From an uncultured Alphaproteobacteria bacterium (lineage in GTDB: Bacteria > Pseudomonadota > Alphaproteobacteria > Rs-D84): a DNA stretch of 22,931 bases. The DNA lies in assembly GCA_937888635.1 (NCBI GenBank), contig CALARG010000038.1, positions 1-22,931 on the forward strand, in the 5' to 3' direction. Of the stretch, positions 8,156 through 16,790 are shown piece by piece; positions within the stretch are counted from its first letter, which is position 1, and the number at the start of each line of letters is the position of its first letter. A program made the position numbers and the translations under genes. The notes below the pieces were generated by a model, which saw only the letters and a list, made by a program, of their open reading frames with translations, did no database searches and had not been told where the DNA came from.

Positions 8156-8184
8156 TTGAAAAGGAAAAAAATATACTCTATACT
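8156..8184 (+). promoter_or_regulatory. Promoter of lptF operon, giving an apparently leaderless mRNA
   Basis: TTGAAA (8156-8161) and TATACT (8179-8184) with an ideal 17-base spacer. Transcription would begin about 8190-8192, at the lptF ATG (8192). No ribosome binding site lies between -10 and ATG. Confidence 0.65.
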
Positions 8185-8191
8185 TGCGGGT

Positions 8192-9250
8192 ATGAAGATT
8201 TTAAATCGCTATTTTATGCGCCAATTGGTCGCGATATTCATAATGCTGTTATTGATATTAACAGGGCTGGCATGGATGATGCAAATTATGTCCATGATGA
8301 AGTTTTTGTTAAAGTATGGCATTGATGTTGGCAGTTTTTTGGGGCTGACATCACTGATGATACCATTTATCGCGTCTATTATTGTGCCGTTTGTATGTTT
8401 TATTGCAGTTATATTTGTATATAACAAAATGATTTCTGATAACGAAGTGACGGTAATGGCGGCATCTGGCCTGTCACCGCGTCAGATTGCGCGCCCTGCC
8501 CTGCGACTGGGTGGTGTGTTAATGGTGTTAAATTTGCTGTTAAATATCTGGATTGTACCGTACAGCCAGTCTGTATTTTATGACACGCAATGGAATCTGC
8601 AATATGGTATGGCGCATATGAAATTACAAGAAAGTGCCTTTACCGAAATTGCAGATGGTTTGGTTGTGTATGTAGACCGGGTTTCTGGTCATGACCTGTC
8701 CCAGGTTATGTTATCAGATATGCGCGACAACACGGCGCCAATGGCAATTTTTGCAGAAAAAGGAAAATTGATATCAACTGTTCGTGGCTTGTCGCTGGTA
8801 ATGAACAATGGTGCATTACAGTTTAATGGCGAACAAAGCGTTACAGGAACATTTGAAACATTTGATATGGATTTGAATTTGGTTGACCGCGGGGGCAGTA
8901 CATCTTTCCGTGTGCGTCGTGTCCCTACACGGGATTTGTTGCGTGTCGCGTTTGATGCCCAAACTAAAAAACAGCACAAAATGATATTGGCAGAATTGTG
9001 CAACAGATTTTTGACGCCGCTGATGAATTTAATATTGGCGGCATTGTGTGCAACGATATTATTGCGTTCATCTTTGTTGCGTCGCCGCACCAGTTTTGCC
9101 CCAATGGTTGCGGTTGCGGCCATGGCGGCGGTTATGGCGTTATATATGTCTGCAACAAATATAATTGGCAGTATGACCGGCTTTGTAATTCTGGCATTTT
9201 CATTGGTTGTGTTATTGGGTGGTATATTGGTGGTGTTATCAAAAAAATGA
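8192..9250 (+). CDS. lptF: LPS export permease LptF
   Basis: Inner-membrane subunit of the LptBFG transporter that extracts LPS and passes it to LptC. The 352-residue form has the LptF/LptG architecture: three N-terminal membrane segments (about 10-30, 50-75, 95-118), a periplasmic jellyroll domain (about 120-265) and three C-terminal segments (about 268-350). The stretch VIFVYNKMISDNEVTVMAASGLSP matches the coupling-helix region of LptF better than LptG. The open frame extends back to 8081 inside pheT, but the start at 8192 (MKILNRYFMRQ) aligns with the family N terminus. The stop overlaps the lptD start by 4 bases. LptG normally follows LptF and is absent here. Confidence 0.88.
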   Translation: MKILNRYFMRQLVAIFIMLLLILTGLAWMMQIMSMMKFLLKYGIDVGSFLGLTSLMIPFIASIIVPFVCFIAVIFVYNKMISDNEVTVMAASGLSPRQIARPALRLGGVLMVLNLLLNIWIVPYSQSVFYDTQWNLQYGMAHMKLQESAFTEIADGLVVYVDRVSGHDLSQVMLSDMRDNTAPMAIFAEKGKLISTVRGLSLVMNNGALQFNGEQSVTGTFETFDMDLNLVDRGGSTSFRVRRVPTRDLLRVAFDAQTKKQHKMILAELCNRFLTPLMNLILAALCATILLRSSLLRRRTSFAPMVAVAAMAAVMALYMSATNIIGSMTGFVILAFSLVVLLGGILVVLSKK

Positions 9251-11262
9251 AACGGTATTTATTTATAATCTTGGCAAATATTTTTATGTGTGCATCGTCG
9301 TATGCCTTGTCTATCAATACGGACGAGCCACGAACCATCGTCGCAGATAAAATTGTATATGATGTAAGGTCTGAAACAATTAAAACATCTGGCGATACAG
9401 AAATTACTAACAAATCAGGCCAGCGTATGACCCTGACTGATTCATATATTTCTGGCAAGGGTTCAGAACTGTCCGGCGATGAAATTAAGTTATGGTTGGG
9501 CAATCATGTTTATGTTGAATCAGATAATATCACGCGTCGTGGTGATTTAACAATTGCGCGCAATGCGACATTTACTGCATGTGATGATTGCGATTCATAT
9601 GGCGATGCGTGGGAAATCACAACATACAAGATTGTTCATGATATGCAAGAACGCATGCTGTATTTTTACAGTCCTGTTATGCGTGCCTACGATATACCTA
9701 TTTTATGGTTGCCGTATTTTGAAATGCCGGACCCGGGTGTAAAGTATAAAACTGGTTTTTTAATGCCTGATTTTGAATCAACCAATAAAATGGGAACCCA
9801 GATAAATGTTCCGTTTTATATATCTTTGTCTGATACACATGATATGACGGTGACATTGTCATACCTGACCCAAGAAAACCCATTGTTCCAGTTGGAACAT
9901 CGCCTGAACGCACCACATTCTGAATACAGAACCAGTGCATCATTTACACACAATCGCGCAGGTGCAGATCGTTGGCATATCTTTAACGATGATGTAATTG
10001 AATTGGGCGAATACGCACGCGCAACAATATTTTTGGAACGCGCATCTGACCGCACATATTTACAAAAGTACGGATTTTATAACGACCAACCATATTTAGA
10101 TTCTGGTGCAAAATTGGAATTGTTCGGACAAAGCAGTTATGTTGTGGCCGATGCGCACATATTCCAAGAATTGCGTGAAAGTACCGGCGTGCATTCTGCC
10201 CCAGACGGTGATATTTTGCCGAACATTCGTGCGGTACATCAAACCGCCCCGCTGTTTGGTGAAACATATGCAACATTTGGCGCAGATGTTTTAGGTATTT
10301 CTGGCGATGGCACCGCCGCCCAGCGTTTAATCGGTGATGCGCGCCTGACAACACCGTGGACATTATGGGGTGGTAATCGCCTGACAGCCAGTGTGTCTGC
10401 CCGATACGATGTTTATCATTTTGATAAAACACCATTGGTTGACGGTGAAATTTATTCAGGTTTTAAAAACAGATTCCTGCCCAGTGGATATCTGGAATGG
10501 GGATTGCCAATGTTTCGTCCGTCATCAAATTGGACCCAAATAATTGAACCGCGCGCCCGCATAACATTTATGCGCCACCTAGATACCGAAGAATTTGCAT
10601 TAAACAACGATTCCGCAGGTACAATTTTAACTGATTCAACATTGTTTTCTGATAACAGATTGGCGGGGCTGGATTTGTGGGAAAATGGCACATACGCAGA
10701 CTATGGCGCGCGTTGGGCGGCATTCAGTGCTGATGGCGATACGGTTGAAGTTTTCTTAGGTCAATCCTATGACTTTACCGAACGCCCATCAATTGATTTA
10801 AACAGTGGTTTTCACAACGGCGCATCTGACTATGTTGGGCGCATTTCGTATAATAACATGAAGTGGCTAAATATTGCGTCGCGTTTCAGATTGAACCAGG
10901 ATAATTTTTCGCTGCGCCACATGGAAACAACTGCAAATATTGGCAATGCGCGCAATTTCTTGAATGTCGGCCATATCTGGTCCCAGCATTTAAGCGATGA
11001 ATTTACAGAAAATATTGATATTAACGAAGCGGTCATTGGCGCAGGCGTGCAACTAACAAATCGTTGGGCATTGCGCTGGAATGCGATATATAACATGGAA
11101 CTGGGCGCGTTCCAGCGTCATACCGGTGGATTTTTCTATAATCATCCATGTTATTATTTGTCTATTGAATATCGTCGTGATAATGCGATAAAAGAAGACT
11201 ATGTTGGCACAACAACATTCCAATTCAGATTTGGTATGGCAATTGATGGTCAACAGTACTAA
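9247..11262 (+). CDS. lptD: LPS-assembly outer membrane protein LptD (OstA)
   Basis: Outer-membrane beta barrel that inserts LPS into the outer leaflet with LptE. I start at 9247, where ATGA overlaps the lptF stop and a signal peptide begins (MKRYLFIILANIFMCASSYA, cleavage near residue 20). The mature part opens with the LptA-like OstA N domain (about 29-145: PRTIVADKIVYDV, AtoG-rich repeats, ACDDCD with Cys112 and Cys115), then PILWLPYFEMPDPG and GFLMPDF, the hallmark entry to the barrel, and a C-terminal barrel rich in alternating aromatic strands. At 671 residues it is shorter than E. coli LptD (784). The in-frame extension upstream to 8998 is discarded because it lacks a signal peptide and lies in lptF. 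Confidence 0.92.
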   Translation: MKRYLFIILANIFMCASSYALSINTDEPRTIVADKIVYDVRSETIKTSGDTEITNKSGQRMTLTDSYISGKGSELSGDEIKLWLGNHVYVESDNITRRGDLTIARNATFTACDDCDSYGDAWEITTYKIVHDMQERMLYFYSPVMRAYDIPILWLPYFEMPDPGVKYKTGFLMPDFESTNKMGTQINVPFYISLSDTHDMTVTLSYLTQENPLFQLEHRLNAPHSEYRTSASFTHNRAGADRWHIFNDDVIELGEYARATIFLERASDRTYLQKYGFYNDQPYLDSGAKLELFGQSSYVVADAHIFQELRESTGVHSAPDGDILPNIRAVHQTAPLFGETYATFGADVLGISGDGTAAQRLIGDARLTTPWTLWGGNRLTASVSARYDVYHFDKTPLVDGEIYSGFKNRFLPSGYLEWGLPMFRPSSNWTQIIEPRARITFMRHLDTEEFALNNDSAGTILTDSTLFSDNRLAGLDLWENGTYADYGARWAAFSADGDTVEVFLGQSYDFTERPSIDLNSGFHNGASDYVGRISYNNMKWLNIASRFRLNQDNFSLRHMETTANIGNARNFLNVGHIWSQHLSDEFTENIDINEAVIGAGVQLTNRWALRWNAIYNMELGAFQRHTGGFFYNHPCYYLSIEYRRDNAIKEDYVGTTTFQFRFGMAIDGQQY

Positions 11263-11282
11263 GAAAGAAAAGGAAACCTGAC

Positions 11283-12101
11283 ATGAAAAAAATCTTGATG
11301 TTATTATCGCTATTTTTTGCATTGCCATCATTTGGGGCAACGGTTGTTGCAAATGTTAATGGCACACCAATCACAGACACAGATATCACAATGCGCACAA
11401 AATTAATGGCGCGCCAGGGCAAAACCAGTACTGATAATCGTCGTGTTGCCCTGCAAAATATAATTGATGACAATGTAAAATTGACATACGCCGGAAATTT
11501 CGGCGCAGTACCCGATGATAAAACAGTTGATGCAGAATTAAAGAAAATGAACTTGGGGGATTTATCTGCATCAGAACGCGAAATGGCGCGCAATGCCCTG
11601 CGTGCAGAAATTGCATGGCAAATAATTGTTGCGCGTACAATCATGCCAACAGTCAGCATTAATGCCGAAGATATTGCAACCGAACGCAATAACCTGGCGC
11701 GTGAACATGGCCTGCCGATACAGATGACAATTATACGCCTGACCGATATTCCCGCTGATATCGCAGATAATTTAACCAAGCCAAAATCATGTGATGATGC
11801 GGTTGCGATTGCAGAACGTCTGGGGGGCGCGCCACAAAAATTTACCGCCATGCAGTATGAATTATCGGCCGATATTCGTGAACGCGTATCTGATTTACCA
11901 AAACTGACCTGGTCATCGCGCGTGGATGATTCTGTGCTGTTGGTGTGTGATACTAAAAAGACATCTGAATATAAAAATCTGGACGACATAATCAAACAAA
12001 ACGCAACCTATAAACAGGCAATGTTTATGGCGGACCAGCAATTAAAACAACTGCGCAGAAAGGCGGTAATCGTTATAAATGACGACAGGTATAAATTATG
12101 A
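11283..12101 (+). CDS. SurA-like periplasmic chaperone without a PPIase domain
   Basis: The 272-residue product has a signal peptide (about 1-19, ending LPSFGA) followed by VVANVNGTPITDTDITMRTKL, the N-terminal helical chaperone start typical of SurA, and a helix-rich segment to about 115. I see no parvulin domain signature (no GGDLGW-like or ILVK motifs), and the protein is far shorter than E. coli SurA (428). Its place right after lptD, the usual site of surA in alphaproteobacteria, supports the assignment; function as an outer-membrane-protein chaperone is inferred. AAGGAAA lies 8-10 bases before the ATG. Its stop overlaps rlmN by 4 bases (ATGA). Confidence 0.72.
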   Translation: MKKILMLLSLFFALPSFGATVVANVNGTPITDTDITMRTKLMARQGKTSTDNRRVALQNIIDDNVKLTYAGNFGAVPDDKTVDAELKKMNLGDLSASEREMARNALRAEIAWQIIVARTIMPTVSINAEDIATERNNLAREHGLPIQMTIIRLTDIPADIADNLTKPKSCDDAVAIAERLGGAPQKFTAMQYELSADIRERVSDLPKLTWSSRVDDSVLLVCDTKKTSEYKNLDDIIKQNATYKQAMFMADQQLKQLRRKAVIVINDDRYKL

Positions 12102-13204
12102 AGCCAATATTATTTAATTTTACAGACCCTGAACTGGAAAAATTTCTGGTTGATATGGGCCAGCCTAGATTTCGTGCAAAACAAATTCGCGATTGGTTAA
12201 ATCGTGGTGCGCCTGATTTTGCATCTATGAAAAATATCCCAGAAAAATTGCGTCATGAACTGGACAAAGTTGCGCAAACATTGCCAGTAAAGATTATAAA
12301 AAAACTGGAATCATCAGACGGTGAAACGACCAAGTTTTTGTTGGAACTAAACGATGGTGAACAAATAGAATGTGTTTTAATGCGCACAACATACGGCAAC
12401 AGCGTTTGTGTCAGTTCCCAGGCCGGCTGTGCCATGGGATGTCGTTTTTGTGCCAGTACCTTGTTGGGGTTAAAGCGCAATCTGACATCAAATGAAATCT
12501 ATTCCCAGATTTTAACGGCCCAGTGGGAATTGCGCACGGACAAGTTTAGTGAAAAACCAATTCGTCCAAACGGTGATGCAAACAATGGCGATGTGTCGCA
12601 TATTGTAATCATGGGAACGGGCGAGCCATTACAAAACACAGAAAATGTTATTGATTTTATTGAGCGCGCAAATCGTGATATGGGTATTGGATGGCGTCGT
12701 ATAACACTGTCTACATGTGGCATTGTACCGGGTATAGACCGCCTGATTGAATGGAATCGTCCGATTAATTTGGCAATATCATTGCATGCGCCAACCGATG
12801 AATTGCGTTCACAAATCATGCCAATAAATAATAAATATAAATTAAGTGAAGTACTGGATGCGGCATGGCGTTTTACCGACAATCATAATCGCCAGTTGAT
12901 GATAGAATATATCTTGCTGGGTCGTCGTGATGAAAATGGCGAAACAGTTTTGTATAACGCAACGCCAGAATATGCTGAAAAATTATCTGAATTATTGCAG
13001 GGCAAAAATTGCATGGTAAATTTAATTCCATGGAATGCGGTTGACGAACGCGATTTTGCATCACCGTCTGGTAATGCGGTTCACAGATTCCAAGATATTT
13101 TAATTAAAAACGGTATTCATACACGCATTCGTCGTGAACGCGGCACCGATATCGGTTCTGCATGTGGACAATTGCGTCTGAATAATGCAAAGGCTAAGAA
13201 ATGA
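12098..13204 (+). CDS. rlmN: 23S rRNA/tRNA adenine-C2 methyltransferase RlmN (radical SAM)
   Basis: Methylates C2 of A2503 in 23S rRNA and A37 of some tRNAs using two SAM molecules. The 368 residues include the radical-SAM cluster CAMGCRFC (Cys111, Cys115, Cys118), the upstream Cys104 equivalent to E. coli Cys118, and the C-terminal Cys356 in RRERGTDIGSACGQL, equivalent to the methyl-carrying Cys355. GTGEPLQN and LAISLHAPTDELR are family motifs. It overlaps surA-like at its start and the next gene at its end, both by 4 bases, so it is embedded in the lpt operon rather than standing alone. Confidence 0.95.
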   Translation: MKPILFNFTDPELEKFLVDMGQPRFRAKQIRDWLNRGAPDFASMKNIPEKLRHELDKVAQTLPVKIIKKLESSDGETTKFLLELNDGEQIECVLMRTTYGNSVCVSSQAGCAMGCRFCASTLLGLKRNLTSNEIYSQILTAQWELRTDKFSEKPIRPNGDANNGDVSHIVIMGTGEPLQNTENVIDFIERANRDMGIGWRRITLSTCGIVPGIDRLIEWNRPINLAISLHAPTDELRSQIMPINNKYKLSEVLDAAWRFTDNHNRQLMIEYILLGRRDENGETVLYNATPEYAEKLSELLQGKNCMVNLIPWNAVDERDFASPSGNAVHRFQDILIKNGIHTRIRRERGTDIGSACGQLRLNNAKAKK

Positions 13205-13953
13205 ATCTGAAATATATAACATGTTCTGATCCGCGTGAAGATTTACAAATTTCTGATGTAATGAATTTGTTAAAAATTGCGCCATCGGTTGAAATTGGCG
13301 TCCAGGCAGCACCTGGCACAATGGGTTGGTTGCGTCCACGCAATATATGGTTTGATGTTTTGATGTATTATGTTAAAACCAACAAATATCCATTGAATGT
13401 TGCGGTTCATGTAAATTATCAGTGGTGCGACGATATGTGTTCTGGGAAAATTCCCGGTGAAATCAAGAATTGGATGCGCCTGCGTAATGTTTGTGACAAC
13501 AAACCGTCAATTCGTCGGTGGCAGTTAAACATTGGTGACAGAACGCAAAACTTTGATGCCGCTGCCATTGCAAAATTAATTCGTCTGCACCCAGAACACG
13601 AATTTATTTTCCCGTATAACAATCGGGTCCAAGACAAGATAGATGCCCTGCATAAAACAGGTGCGAAATTTTCTTTGTTGTATGATGCCTCGTATGGTTA
13701 TGGAATCAGTCCCGATAAATGGGATGCACCTGTATATGAAAACATTCCTATGGGGTACGCAGGTGGCATGTCTCCAGAAAATGTGACAGAAAATCTGAAT
13801 AAAATCAGTGCGGTGACCCCACGCGATTATACCACCTGGATTGATGCCGAAGGTCGTCTGATGAAACCAGGTACACGCCATTTTGATATTGACCGTGCGC
13901 GCCAATATATAAAAAAAGCACTTGCCTGGCAAGATGCTCAAAATAAGCGATAA
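13201..13953 (+). CDS. Uncharacterised protein with a TrpF-like TIM-barrel pattern
   Basis: I do not recognise a named family for this 250-residue soluble protein. The second half follows the order of phosphoribosylanthranilate isomerase (TrpF) signatures: LLYDASYGYGI (159-169) where TrpF has its late Asp plus Gly-rich phosphate loop, Trp174, MGYAGGMSPENVTENL (184-199) like the TrpF GGLNPENV loop, IDAEGRLMK (214-222) where TrpF has VDVSSGVE, and FDIDRARQYIKKA (228-240) like the closing helix. The N terminus lacks the KICG catalytic Cys motif; Cys8 occurs in a different context (YITCSDPRE). So the fold is plausible but isomerase activity is doubtful. There is no signal peptide or membrane segment. 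The start overlaps the rlmN stop (ATGA) and no other trp gene is nearby. It closes the operon. Confidence 0.7.
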   Translation: MNLKYITCSDPREDLQISDVMNLLKIAPSVEIGVQAAPGTMGWLRPRNIWFDVLMYYVKTNKYPLNVAVHVNYQWCDDMCSGKIPGEIKNWMRLRNVCDNKPSIRRWQLNIGDRTQNFDAAAIAKLIRLHPEHEFIFPYNNRVQDKIDALHKTGAKFSLLYDASYGYGISPDKWDAPVYENIPMGYAGGMSPENVTENLNKISAVTPRDYTTWIDAEGRLMKPGTRHFDIDRARQYIKKALAWQDAQNKR

Positions 13954-13978
13954 AAAATCCGGAATTTTCCGGATTTTT
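13953..13978 (+). terminator. Palindromic terminator closing the lptF operon
   Basis: A perfect 26-base palindrome: five A, then TCCGGAA, then the mirror half ending in five T. It starts on the last base of the preceding stop codon. Its symmetry would let it act in either direction. Confidence 0.85.
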
Positions 13979-13981
13979 AAT

Positions 13982-14010
13982 TTGAAAATATGTGTTTAAT
14001 TTTGTATCTT
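13982..14010 (+). promoter_or_regulatory. Promoter of xseB-mutS-truB(-rpsO)
   Basis: TTGAAA (13982-13987) and TATCTT (14005-14010), spacing 17, begin just 3 bases after the preceding terminator. Predicted start near 14017, leaving a leader of about 22 bases to the xseB ATG. Confidence 0.6.
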
Positions 14011-14038
14011 ACAAACACATAAATCACAGGGGAAAATT

Positions 14039-14233
14039 ATGGACGAAAAAAAATTATCTTTTGAAGAAGCGTACAAGCAATTAATGGAATTAGTAAAGAA
14101 AATGGAATCTGGCGAATTACCATTGGCAGATTCTGTATCCGCATATGAACAGGGAATAAAATTAAAGGCATACTGTGAACAGTTATTAAAGGAAGCAGAA
14201 TTAAAAATTGAAACCCTAAAGGTCAGCGCATAA
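14039..14233 (+). CDS. xseB: Exodeoxyribonuclease VII small subunit
   Basis: Small subunit that associates in several copies with XseA to degrade single-stranded DNA. The 64 residues match the family throughout: SFEEAYKQLMELVKKMESGELPL, then SVSAYEQGIKLKAYCEQLLKEAELKIETL. AGGGGA stands about 5 bases before the ATG. xseA is not in the window. First gene of a unit that continues into mutS after 28 bases. Confidence 0.94.
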   Translation: MDEKKLSFEEAYKQLMELVKKMESGELPLADSVSAYEQGIKLKAYCEQLLKEAELKIETLKVSA

Positions 14234-14261
14234 TTATTACATTTAATCAAACGGATTTATT

Positions 14262-16787
14262 GTGGCAGAAAAAAGTAAACTAACCCCCGTCATGCAACAG
14301 TATGTGGATATGAAGGCAGAAAATCCTGATGCCTTGTTAATGTTCCGCCTGGGGGATTTTTATGAATCATTCTTTGAAGATGCCAAAACAATCAGTGGCG
14401 CACTGGGGTTGGTTTTGACTGCGCGTGGCACAGATGGTGATGGGGAATCTATTCCAATGTGTGGAATCCCATGGCATGCGGCGGATAATTATTTTGGCCG
14501 TCTGGTACGCAGTGGTTTCAAGGTTGCACTGGTTGAGCAAATGGAAACCCCGGCCCAGGCCAAAGAACGCGGTCATAAATTCATTGAGCGCCGTGTTGTA
14601 CGCGTATTAACGCCGGGCACGCTGACAGATGAAAATTTACTAACACCAAAAAATTCAAATTTCTTGGTTGCGATTGCACCAATTGGTGGTGGCGCGTATG
14701 ATATCGCAGGGTGCGATATATCAACCGGTGAATTTTTTATCGGTCAAACATCTGACGCGTTGGACGACCTGACCCGTATTAACCCAGCCGAAGTTATATT
14801 CCCCTTCTCTACCGCCGAAGAAAAGACGATAAAGAAATTGCGTGACACATTTAAATCAACCCCTGTATATGAAAAACTATATCATCGTGCAGATATTGAT
14901 ATGGTTGTATCGCGCGTATTTGGTGGTGCGGTTGATTCCGGGGTTGTCGCGCAAAATAACGATGGTGCGATTTGCCTGCTGGCGGGGTATTTATTTAACA
15001 CCCAGCGCGATGCGAAAATAACATTTCGTGCGCCCTATACATTCAAATCCGGTCGCCAGTTATTAATTGATTCCGCCACCTGGAAAAGTTTAGAAATTGA
15101 TGCCCCAATAAATGATGGCGGTGTTTGCCTGGTTGATGTTTTGGACGAAACCACAACATCTGCAGGTGCACGAAAACTGCGTGCGTATCTGCGTAATTTA
15201 TCATCTGATATTGATGAAATACAGTTGCGCCAGTTGCATGTTTCGCACTTTTTATTAAACCCTGATATTTTGGCAATGACAACAAATGTCCTGTCATCTG
15301 TCCCAGATGTTGGTCGTGCATTATCGCGCCTGTTGTCGGGGCGTGGTGGTCCGCGCGATTTGCGTCATATATCAGAATTTTTAATAACACTACCGCGCGC
15401 CCAGTTGTTATCGTCACGCCTGGATATGGGGTTTGCGCCGCGCTTTGAAAACATAAATACACACGACGAATTGGCACATCGGCTCTCGCGTGCGCTGGCG
15501 GATGAATTACCGACCTTTTTCCGTGATGGTGGTGTTATTCGTGATGGTTTTGATGTCGCATTGGATAACATGCGTGAATTGTCAAACGGTGCGCGTGAAA
15601 CAATCGCCGGGCTGCAGTCTGAATATGTATCCCAGACTGGCATCGCCACACTGAAAATAAAGTATAACAATATCCTGGGATATTTTATAGAGGTTCCATC
15701 ATCCCGTGCCGACGCATTAATGCGTCCTGATTCTGGCTTTATCCATCGCCAGACTATGGCGGGCAATATGCGCTTTACAACATCGCGCCTGATTGATTTA
15801 GATAACAATGTCCGCAGTGCCGCCGAAAAGGCATCCGCCATAGAGGCCGAGATTATAAATCGTTTCATTGAATCAATTCGTGAAATATCAGATGACCTGC
15901 TCTCTACGGCGGATTTGCTGGCCGACGCAGATGTCTGGTGTGCGCTTGCGTCGGTTGCAGATAAATATTCCTGGACCCGACCAGACATCACTGACGATTG
16001 TGCGTTTGATATTACCGGCGGTCGTCACCCTGTGATTGAATCTGTACTGCGTACGCGCGGCGATAATTTTGTTAAAAATGATTGCAATCTGAACGCACAC
16101 GCGGTTGCATTGCTGACCGGGCCAAACATGGCGGGTAAATCAACATACCTGCGCCAGAATGCATTAATTGTGGTATTGGCACACCTGGGGTCGTTTGTGC
16201 CGGCAACGCGCGCGCGCATTGGTGTTTGCGACCAGTTGTTCAGTCGTGTTGGCGCATCAGACAACCTGGCGGCGGGCCAGTCAACCTTTATGGTAGAAAT
16301 GAGCGAGACTGCCAACATCCTAAATCGTGCCACCGAACATTCATTTATTATATTTGATGAAATCGGTCGTGGCACATCAACATACGACGGTATGGCAATT
16401 GCCCAGGCGGTATTAGAATACCTGGACGCAATGCAACCACGCACACTGTTTGCAACACACTATCATGAATTAACTGCGTTGACCGGCGAAAACGGATTAC
16501 AGCATGTTGCATGCCTGACGATTGATGTTCGTGAACATAACAATGAAATTGTCTTTATGCACAAGATTATCCCTGGCGTTGCAAATCGTTCGTATGGTAT
16601 TCATGTTGCGCGCATGGCGGGCATGCCATCGTCTGTGATTGCGCGGGCAGAATGTGTATTGTCGGCATTGGAATCCAGTGAACCAGTTCGCCCTGCGCCG
16701 ACCTGTGCACCTGCGCCAAAACCTATACGCAAAAAGGCGGTTATATCAGATAACCTGCCCCAACCACAACTAAACCTGTTTGGATAA
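14262..16787 (+). CDS. mutS: DNA mismatch repair protein MutS
   Basis: Recognises mismatches and small loops and recruits MutL. The 841 residues start at a GTG (14262) with only a weak CGGA upstream. Domain I has the mismatch-reading Phe33-Tyr-Glu35 in LGDFYESFF; the lever and clamp regions follow; the ATPase holds Walker A GPNMAGKST (620-628) and Walker B FIIFDE (695-700) followed by IGRGTSTYDG, the composite signature. The last residues PQLNLFG contain QLNLF (836-840), resembling the beta-clamp binding pentapeptide. The start NKL-type alternative methionines are all downstream of the conserved N terminus, so GTG is preferred. truB begins 3 bases after the stop. Confidence 0.96.
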   Translation: MAEKSKLTPVMQQYVDMKAENPDALLMFRLGDFYESFFEDAKTISGALGLVLTARGTDGDGESIPMCGIPWHAADNYFGRLVRSGFKVALVEQMETPAQAKERGHKFIERRVVRVLTPGTLTDENLLTPKNSNFLVAIAPIGGGAYDIAGCDISTGEFFIGQTSDALDDLTRINPAEVIFPFSTAEEKTIKKLRDTFKSTPVYEKLYHRADIDMVVSRVFGGAVDSGVVAQNNDGAICLLAGYLFNTQRDAKITFRAPYTFKSGRQLLIDSATWKSLEIDAPINDGGVCLVDVLDETTTSAGARKLRAYLRNLSSDIDEIQLRQLHVSHFLLNPDILAMTTNVLSSVPDVGRALSRLLSGRGGPRDLRHISEFLITLPRAQLLSSRLDMGFAPRFENINTHDELAHRLSRALADELPTFFRDGGVIRDGFDVALDNMRELSNGARETIAGLQSEYVSQTGIATLKIKYNNILGYFIEVPSSRADALMRPDSGFIHRQTMAGNMRFTTSRLIDLDNNVRSAAEKASAIEAEIINRFIESIREISDDLLSTADLLADADVWCALASVADKYSWTRPDITDDCAFDITGGRHPVIESVLRTRGDNFVKNDCNLNAHAVALLTGPNMAGKSTYLRQNALIVVLAHLGSFVPATRARIGVCDQLFSRVGASDNLAAGQSTFMVEMSETANILNRATEHSFIIFDEIGRGTSTYDGMAIAQAVLEYLDAMQPRTLFATHYHELTALTGENGLQHVACLTIDVREHNNEIVFMHKIIPGVANRSYGIHVARMAGMPSSVIARAECVLSALESSEPVRPAPTCAPAPKPIRKKAVISDNLPQPQLNLFG

Positions 16788-16790
16788 CGC

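Noticed and set aside
8081..8191. 37-codon upstream extension of lptF, overlapping pheT
   Set aside because: The extension lies in pheT and the terminator, and LptF family N termini match the start at 8192.
8998..9246. 83-codon upstream extension of lptD
   Set aside because: It overlaps lptF and would remove the signal peptide from the N terminus; 9247 has the ATGA overlap.
11225..11995. 256-codon open frame antisense to the surA-like gene
   Set aside because: The plus strand has a signal peptide, ribosome binding site and gene overlap; the antisense product is Ser/Ile-rich with no recognisable feature.
15365..15991. 208-codon open frame antisense to mutS
   Set aside because: Composition is Ser/Arg-rich as expected of a shadow; mutS in this stretch has intact family motifs.
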